The notes under the pieces were generated by a model. That model had not been told where the DNA came from, did no database searches, and saw only the letters and a program-made list of their open reading frames with translations. A stretch of DNA of 64,000 nt from Streptomyces noursei (lineage in GTDB: Bacteria > Actinomycetota > Actinomycetes > Streptomycetales > Streptomycetaceae). The translations under genes and the position numbers were made by a program. Location of the stretch: the NCBI RefSeq assembly GCF_016917755.1, contig NZ_CP070326.1, positions 7,378,001 to 7,442,000 of the forward strand, read 5' to 3'. This document shows positions 59,207-64,000 of this stretch, piece after piece (position 1 is the stretch's first letter; each line of letters starts with the position of its first letter).

Positions 59207-62200
59207 TCAGGCCGGCGGTGCGGCGGCCGGGTACTGCGGCCGGAGCCGCAGGGTGCGGATCTCGAACGGGCGCAGGGTGAGCGTCAGCTCCGAGGTCGGG
59301 CCCTCCTCCTCGTCCCGCAGGGGGCGTTCCAGCAGGTCGGTGACGGTGGCGTGGGCGAGGGGGAAGCCGGGGGTGAGGGTCCCGGTGGCACGGCTGCCAC
59401 GGGACTCGTAGAGCCGGACGACGACGTCGCCGCTGCGGTCGTCGGCGAGCTTGACCGACTCGATGGTCAGGGCCGGGTTGTCGACCCGGACCAGCGGGGC
59501 GCGGTGCCGGGGGGCGGGGGCCGGGGCGGTGCGCAGCGGGAGGTTGAGGGCCAGGCCGCCGGCGACGGCGTCACCGGTCCCGGCGCCGGGCAGCAGCGCG
59601 TAGCGGAAGCGGTGGCTGCCCTGGTCGGTCTCCGGGTCCGGGCTGTGCGGGGCGCGCAGCAGGGTGAGCCGCACGGTCGTACCGAGGCCGTCCTCGTGGG
59701 GGGTGCGGGTGACGTCGTGGCCGTAGGTGGAGTCGTTGAGCAGGACGACGCCGTAGCCGGGTTCGGCGACCCGGAGCCAGCGGTGGGCGCAGATCTCGAA
59801 ACGGGCCGCGTCCCAGCTGGTGTTGGCGTGGGTGGGGCGGTGCACATGGCCGAACTGGATCTCGGCGGTGGACCGTTCGGCGTGCACGTCCAGCGGGAAC
59901 GCCGCCTTGAGGACCTTCTCCGACTCGTGCCAGTCGATGTCGGTGGTGATGTCCAGGCGGTGCGAGCCGGCGTGCAGGGTGAGGTCCTGGGTGAGGTGGG
60001 AGTCGCCGAAGGTGCGGGTGACCCGCACGGTGGCGCAGAGTGGTCCGGCGGCGACGAGTTCGACGGCGTCGGCGGCGGTGAGGTCGGTGTGCCGGTTGCG
60101 GTAGTGCCGGTCGAGGTCCCAGGCGTCGTACTGGTTGGGGTGGTCGGGGTGCAGCTGGAGGAGGTTGCCGCGGGCGCCGGGCGCCAGCACCTCCCGGCCG
60201 GCGGTCAGATCGCGCACGGAGGCCAGCAGGCCGTCGGCGTCGATGCGGACCCGCAACCGCCCGTTGTCGAGGGTGAGGTGGTGGGCCTCGGCGGTGGCGC
60301 GCACCGGGACCGGTCCGGGCAAGCGGGAGCCGTCCAGGGCCCGGGGAGCGGTGCCGGGCCGGGGGAGCGGGGCGGAGCCGAGCGCGGGGACGTGGACGGC
60401 GACCGCGGCCGGGCCGTCGTCGCCGGTGTGCTCCTCGCCGCTGGGCAGTGCGACGATCTCGTGGCGGTCGTAGGGCGAGGCGTTGAAGACCGCGAGGCCG
60501 GGCGCGGCCGTTCCCCGGGCTCGCGACTCCGCCCCCGAGCTCTCGGCCTCGTTCGAGCAGGGGGGACCCCCCTGCACAGCGGCGGCCCCGGTCCCCGCCC
60601 CGGCTGCGAGGGCGGCGAGGGCCTGCTCGGTCAGTGCGGTCAGTTCGGCCGCCACCGCCGCGTAGGTGTCGCGGGCCTCGCGGTGGACCCAGGCGATCGA
60701 CGAGCCGGGCAGGATGTCGTGGAACTGGTGCAGCAGCACGGTCTTCCAGAGCCGGTCCAGGGCCTCGTACGGATACCGGTACGCGGGGCCGTCGGCCGCA
60801 CCGGCGGTGCGGACGGCCGCGGTCGCGGCCCACAACTCGGCCTCCCGCAACAGGTGTTCGCTGCGCCGGTTGCCCTGCTTGGTCTTGGCCTGCGAGGTGT
60901 AGGTGCCGCGGTGGAACTGGAGGTAGAGCTCACCGGACCACACCGGGGCCGCCGCCCCGTACTCCTCGTGCGCGGCCTCGAAGAAGCGGGCCGGCGGCTC
61001 GACCGTCACCCGCGGGGAACCCTCCAGGGAGCGCAGTCGGCGGGCCCGCTCCAGCATCTCCCGGGTCGGACCGCCGCCGCCGTCGCCCCAGCCGAACGGC
61101 ACCAACGAGCGCGTGGCCCGGCCCCGCTCGGCGAAGTTCCGTTCGGCATGGGCGAGTTCGCCGCCGTGCAGCTGGGAGTTGTAGGTGTCGACGGGCGGGA
61201 AGTGGGTGAAGATCCGGGTCCCGTCGATGCCCTCCCACCAGAAGGTGTGGTGCGGCATCCGGTCGGTCTGGTTCCAGGACAGCTTCTGGGTGAGGAACCA
61301 CTTCGCCCCGGCCAGCCGCGCCAGCTGCGGGAAGGCGCCGGTGTAGCCGAAGGAGTCGGGCAGCCAGACCTCCTCGGTCTCCACGCCCAGCTCGTCCAGG
61401 AAGAACCGCTTGCCGTGCACCAGCTGCCGGGCCAGGGCCTCACCGCCGGGCATGTTGGCGTCGGACTCCACCCACATCGAGCCGACCGGGGCCCAGTTCC
61501 CCTTCCGCACCGCCTCCTTGACGCGGCTCCAGATGTGCGGCTGGTGGTCCCGCACCCAGGCATACTGCTGTGCCTGCGAGCAGGCGAACACCAACTCCGG
61601 GTATTCCATGGCCAGTTGGGTGACGTTGGCGAAGGTGCGGGTGGCCTTGCGCACCGTCTCGCGCAGTGGCCACAGCCAGGCGGAGTCGATGTGGGCGTGT
61701 CCGGTGGCCGAGACGCGGTGTGCGCTGGCGGCGGCCGGGCGGTGCAGGACGTCCTCCAGCTCGGCCCGGGCCGCGGCCGCCGTGCCGCCGACGTCGTGCA
61801 GGTCGAGCGCGTCCAGCATGTTCTCCAGCGCCCGCAGGATGCCGTGCCGGCGCTGCCGGTCGACCGGCAGCTCGTGCATCAGCTCCGAGAGCACCTCGAT
61901 GTCGAGGATCAGCTGCCAGACCGTCTCGTCGAGCACCGCGAGGTCGGCGGCGGCGAAGCGGTAGAGCGGCCGGCGCGGGGCGGTGCGGATGTCGCCGAGG
62001 TCGGTGGGGCGGAAGTCCCGCAGGACGGTGGGGTTGGCGGCGGCCTCCAGCAACAGCCGGACCTGTTCGCCGCCGCGTGCCGGGGCCGCGACGGGGACGT
62101 ACCGGTTGCGCGGGTGGATGCCCTTGAGGGGCACGCCGACCGCGTCGTGGACCAGGCCCTCCGCCTGGAAGCCCGGCCCGTCGTCGGTGAAGCCCGGGTC

Positions 62201-62476
62201 GAGGACGGCCTCCACCCGGCGCCCGGCCCACTCCGCGGGCACCTCGCCGGACAGCCGGAACCAACTCGTCGACCACGGCGGCCCCCAGGCGTCCCCGACC
62301 GCGAACGGCTCGTAGGCGGCCGACAGCGCCTCTGAGGCCGGACGGGTTCCCTCCGCTCCGGGCACGTGCCACACCTCCAGCCGCAGCGGGGCCCGGGCCG
62401 GGTACTGCGCGGGCCGGATGTGCTGCCCGAGCGCCCGCGCGAGGCGCCCCTCCACCAGCAGTCGGTCGTCGTGCAC
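59207..62476 (-). CDS. GH38 alpha-mannosidase
   Basis: A 1089-residue glycoside hydrolase releasing alpha-mannose from glycans. Zinc/catalytic motifs are GHAHIDSAWLWPLRET (about 262-275) and the nucleophile Asp near 374 in EVWLPDSFGYTGAFPQ. SYNSQ-like and HFPPVDTYNSQLHGG segments follow, and the last third is beta-sandwich domains ending LTLRPFEIRTLRLRP. No signal peptide, so it acts inside the cell. GTG 62476 follows GTGAGGAG. Residues about 635-648 (GGPPCSNEAESSGAES) come from the 42-bp repeat and lie in a linker. Confidence 0.93.
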   Translation of the reverse strand: MHDDRLLVEGRLARALGQHIRPAQYPARAPLRLEVWHVPGAEGTRPASEALSAAYEPFAVGDAWGPPWSTSWFRLSGEVPAEWAGRRVEAVLDPGFTDDGPGFQAEGLVHDAVGVPLKGIHPRNRYVPVAAPARGGEQVRLLLEAAANPTVLRDFRPTDLGDIRTAPRRPLYRFAAADLAVLDETVWQLILDIEVLSELMHELPVDRQRRHGILRALENMLDALDLHDVGGTAAAARAELEDVLHRPAAASAHRVSATGHAHIDSAWLWPLRETVRKATRTFANVTQLAMEYPELVFACSQAQQYAWVRDHQPHIWSRVKEAVRKGNWAPVGSMWVESDANMPGGEALARQLVHGKRFFLDELGVETEEVWLPDSFGYTGAFPQLARLAGAKWFLTQKLSWNQTDRMPHHTFWWEGIDGTRIFTHFPPVDTYNSQLHGGELAHAERNFAERGRATRSLVPFGWGDGGGGPTREMLERARRLRSLEGSPRVTVEPPARFFEAAHEEYGAAAPVWSGELYLQFHRGTYTSQAKTKQGNRRSEHLLREAELWAATAAVRTAGAADGPAYRYPYEALDRLWKTVLLHQFHDILPGSSIAWVHREARDTYAAVAAELTALTEQALAALAAGAGTGAAAVQGGPPCSNEAESSGAESRARGTAAPGLAVFNASPYDRHEIVALPSGEEHTGDDGPAAVAVHVPALGSAPLPRPGTAPRALDGSRLPGPVPVRATAEAHHLTLDNGRLRVRIDADGLLASVRDLTAGREVLAPGARGNLLQLHPDHPNQYDAWDLDRHYRNRHTDLTAADAVELVAAGPLCATVRVTRTFGDSHLTQDLTLHAGSHRLDITTDIDWHESEKVLKAAFPLDVHAERSTAEIQFGHVHRPTHANTSWDAARFEICAHRWLRVAEPGYGVVLLNDSTYGHDVTRTPHEDGLGTTVRLTLLRAPHSPDPETDQGSHRFRYALLPGAGTGDAVAGGLALNLPLRTAPAPAPRHRAPLVRVDNPALTIESVKLADDRSGDVVVRLYESRGSRATGTLTPGFPLAHATVTDLLERPLRDEEEGPTSELTLTLRPFEIRTLRLRPQYPAAAPPA
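60530..60571 (+). repeat. 42-bp dispersed repeat, copy C
   Basis: Same element as at 17231 and 28043: CCCCCGAGCTCTCGG, then TTCGAGCAGGGGGG and ACCCCCC. It lies antisense inside the alpha-mannosidase gene and keeps its frame. Confidence 0.8.
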
Positions 62477-62738
62477 AGCGGGCTCCTCACGCTCGTACGG
62501 CACGCGGGCCCGGAGCCGGCCCGCGGACCGGCTCGCTCCGGGCGGTCGCGGAACGTATACCCATCTCGGCCCGCCGGGGCCCGTGCCGATGGGTCGCCGC
62601 TGACCGCCCGCCGGGCCGCAGCGCGGGGCGGACGTCCGCCGACGACAAGCGGAAGCATGGGGGCGGGCCCGGTGGGAATGCTGACCGTGAGGCTGTTCGA
62701 GGTAGAGCGCCGATGGTTCGTTGGGGGCGGGGGAGAGC

Positions 62739-63218
62739 ATGCGTCAGCCTGTGCGGTGCGAGGAACGGAACAGACGGCAGCGAGCGGACGGCGGGCACGG
62801 GGGCGGGCCGGTCGCGATGCGGGCGCCGGGGACGCTGGAGCGCAAGGTGCGGCAGGCCGATCTGAAGGCGGTCGGCGAGGTGCGCCGGGAGTTGCAGGAG
62901 TTACTCGGCCGCTGGGCGCCGCCGGACGGCGGAGCACCGGCGGATCCGGAGCTGGCGGCGCTGCTGACCAGCGAGTTGGTGACCAATGCCCTGCTGCACA
63001 CCGAGGGCGGGGCGGTGGTGACGGCGTGGGTCACCGACCGGCTGCGGGTCGAGGTGCGGGACTTCGCCGAGAGGTGTCCGGAGCCGCGTGCGCCGTCGGT
63101 CGACGGGACGTCGGGGCGGGGGCTGATGCTGGTGCGGGCCCTGGCCGACGCGTGGGGCATCCGGCCCGAGCGGATCGGCAAGTGCGTGTGGTTCGAACTG
63201 GGCGGCGGACCGGCCTGA
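62739..63218 (+). CDS. RsbW-like ATP-binding protein with a TTA codon
   Basis: A 159-residue single-domain ATPase of the anti-sigma type: N-box TSELVTNALLHTEGG, then VRDFAERCPEPRAPS and the G2-like GTSGRGLMLVRALADAWG. The first 30 residues are basic. Leu55 is encoded by TTA (62901-62903), read in Streptomyces only by the developmentally controlled bldA tRNA, so synthesis is probably late. ATG 62739 follows GGGGGAG. The gene stands alone between the mannosidase and the DUF2637-like gene. Confidence 0.88.
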   Translation: MRQPVRCEERNRRQRADGGHGGGPVAMRAPGTLERKVRQADLKAVGEVRRELQELLGRWAPPDGGAPADPELAALLTSELVTNALLHTEGGAVVTAWVTDRLRVEVRDFAERCPEPRAPSVDGTSGRGLMLVRALADAWGIRPERIGKCVWFELGGGPA

Positions 63219-63258
63219 CGCGAAGCCGGGGGTGAGGGTCGGCGCGGTCCGCCACCGC

Positions 63259-64000
63259 TCAGCCGAATTGCCTTTCGATCTCGGCGAGTTTCTCCTCCAG
63301 GGAGTCCAGCCGGGGGATCGTCTGGGTGTCGTCCTCGGCGGTGAGGTCGACGGTGCCGCGCCGGCCGGGCGCGTCGGGCTCGGCGCCGGCCACGGCCTTC
63401 AGGGCCGGCCGGGGGCGCTTGGCCGGGTCGCCGGAGGGCAGCGGCGTCGGGTCGACCGGCCCTACGGTGTCCGGGCCGGCCGGCGGGGCGGCCTCCGCCG
63501 GGGGCAGGGGCGCGCTCATCGGGAGGGCGTGGCGTCCACCGCCCCTGCCCCAGGAGCGGTGCTGCCGGTTGAGGGCCTTGATCCGGGCCCGGTCGAGTTT
63601 GTCCTGCTCGCGCCGGTGGAGCCGGTTCCGGGCTTTCTCGCGCTTGTCGTCGCGGACCTCCTCGACCGCCTCGTCCAGCGTCCCCACGCCTTCCAGCAGC
63701 ATGAGTGACCAGGCGGCGAAGGTCTCGCGGGGGGCCCGCAGCCAGCGCACGATGCGGATCTGCGGCAACGGCCGGGGCACCAGGCCCTGTTCGCGCAGCG
63801 CCGCCCGGCGGGTCTGCTTGAGCGCCCGGTCGAAGAGGATCGCGGCCGACAGCGACATCCCGGCGAAGAACTGCGGGGCGCCCGCGTGGTCCAGTCCGCG
63901 CGGCGCGTGCACCCAGTTGAACCAGGCGGCGGCGCTGGCGAACGTCCACACCAGTATCCGGGAGCCGAGTGCCGCGTCGCCGTGACTGGCCTCGCGCACC
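63259..64000 (-). CDS. DUF2637-like membrane protein (5' end beyond window)
   Basis: At least 246 residues are visible; GTG 63999 is probably internal and the true start lies outside. Hydrophobic segments ILVWTFASAAAWFNWVH and AGMSLSAAILFD and the context ASHGDAALGSRILVW recall the DUF2637 / SpdB-like proteins of Streptomyces. Next comes a charged helical region with many Arg/Lys (EEVRDDKREKARNRLHRREQ), a Pro-rich linker and a final SLEEKLAEIERQFG coiled segment. Such proteins often associate with mobile or conjugative functions, but nothing else here supports that. Confidence 0.65.
   Translation of the reverse strand, partial: VREASHGDAALGSRILVWTFASAAAWFNWVHAPRGLDHAGAPQFFAGMSLSAAILFDRALKQTRRAALREQGLVPRPLPQIRIVRWLRAPRETFAAWSLMLLEGVGTLDEAVEEVRDDKREKARNRLHRREQDKLDRARIKALNRQHRSWGRGGGRHALPMSAPLPPAEAAPPAGPDTVGPVDPTPLPSGDPAKRPRPALKAVAGAEPDAPGRRGTVDLTAEDDTQTIPRLDSLEEKLAEIERQFG

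Noticed and set aside
59351..62335. 994-codon plus-strand open frame
   Set aside because: Antisense shadow of the alpha-mannosidase, with no recognisable domains.
1..64000. tRNA, rRNA, CRISPR, insertion sequence or prophage
   Set aside because: No tRNA-like T-loop with CCA-side stem, no spaced repeats, no transposase, integrase or phage structural gene apart from the HK97-derived encapsulin.
63259..64000. Integrated conjugative element at the right edge
   Set aside because: A DUF2637-like protein alone is not sufficient; no integrase, Tra or attachment site is visible.

Overview
The window is high-GC actinobacterial DNA and looks like a Streptomyces chromosome. The signs are strong G/C third-position codon use, frequent GTG/TTG starts behind AGGAGG-like ribosome binding sites, Streptomyces families (a streptophobe membrane protein, a DUF6777-like protein, SpoIIE-type phosphatases, RsbW-like ATPases), and a single in-frame TTA codon. 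I see no rRNA, tRNA, CRISPR array, insertion sequence or prophage. About 52 genes or gene remnants are supported; the first and last run off the window.

Layout. 1-6.3 kb: a GAF-domain regulator (3' end missing), a small adenylate-kinase-like protein with a degraded P-loop, an AidB-clade acyl-CoA dehydrogenase, a BrkB/YihY membrane protein and a double-length IclR regulator. 6.4-10.4 kb: an aromatic-acid operon pcaHG / 405-bp gap / pcaD / pobA; pcaB and pcaC are absent. 10.3-15 kb: a membrane SpoIIE phosphatase, a zinc-ribbon protein, a beta-lactamase-fold esterase, an isochorismatase-like hydrolase and a lipase. 15.1-19.4 kb: a coupled four-gene operon for a PaoABC-type molybdenum aldehyde oxidoreductase. 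19.5-25.2 kb: an anti-sigma-like ATPase, a Tat-exported phospholipase C, an L,D-transpeptidase lipoprotein and a DUF6777-like protein. 25.4-31 kb: a streptophobe protein and an operon of FHA-FHA-ABC transporter, SH3-like protein and Ser/Thr kinase (compare Rv1747/PknF). 31.2-33.6 kb: an NCS2 permease and an HTH regulator. 34.3-37.9 kb: a pseudo-receiver / pseudo-GGDEF / GT2 glycosyltransferase fusion coupled to an acyltransferase. 38-45.8 kb: a zinc-finger TetR regulator, small membrane proteins, an APC permease and a sensor phosphatase with its own ATPase domain.

46.2-51.8 kb is the most striking part. A family 2 encapsulin shell gene with a cyclic-nucleotide-binding-like insertion overlaps a cysteine desulfurase gene carrying a long disordered N-terminal tail, as expected for a sulfur-handling protein nanocompartment and its cargo. 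Next come a yybP-ykoY (Mn2+) riboswitch leader, a CaCA-type cation exchanger, a CDF metal exporter and a divergent ArsR repressor, making a metal-homeostasis block.

51.9-64 kb: an orphan OmpR-type regulator, a secreted basic protein, a frameshifted MerR gene, a 24-codon ORF ahead of rsgA, a DUF456 protein, a degenerate PP2C protein, a PoxB-like TPP enzyme, a GH38 alpha-mannosidase, a TTA-containing RsbW-like ATPase and a DUF2637-like protein (5' end missing).

Across the window, three copies of a 42-bp GC-rich repeat lie in frame inside unrelated genes, and several long hairpins separate convergent genes.
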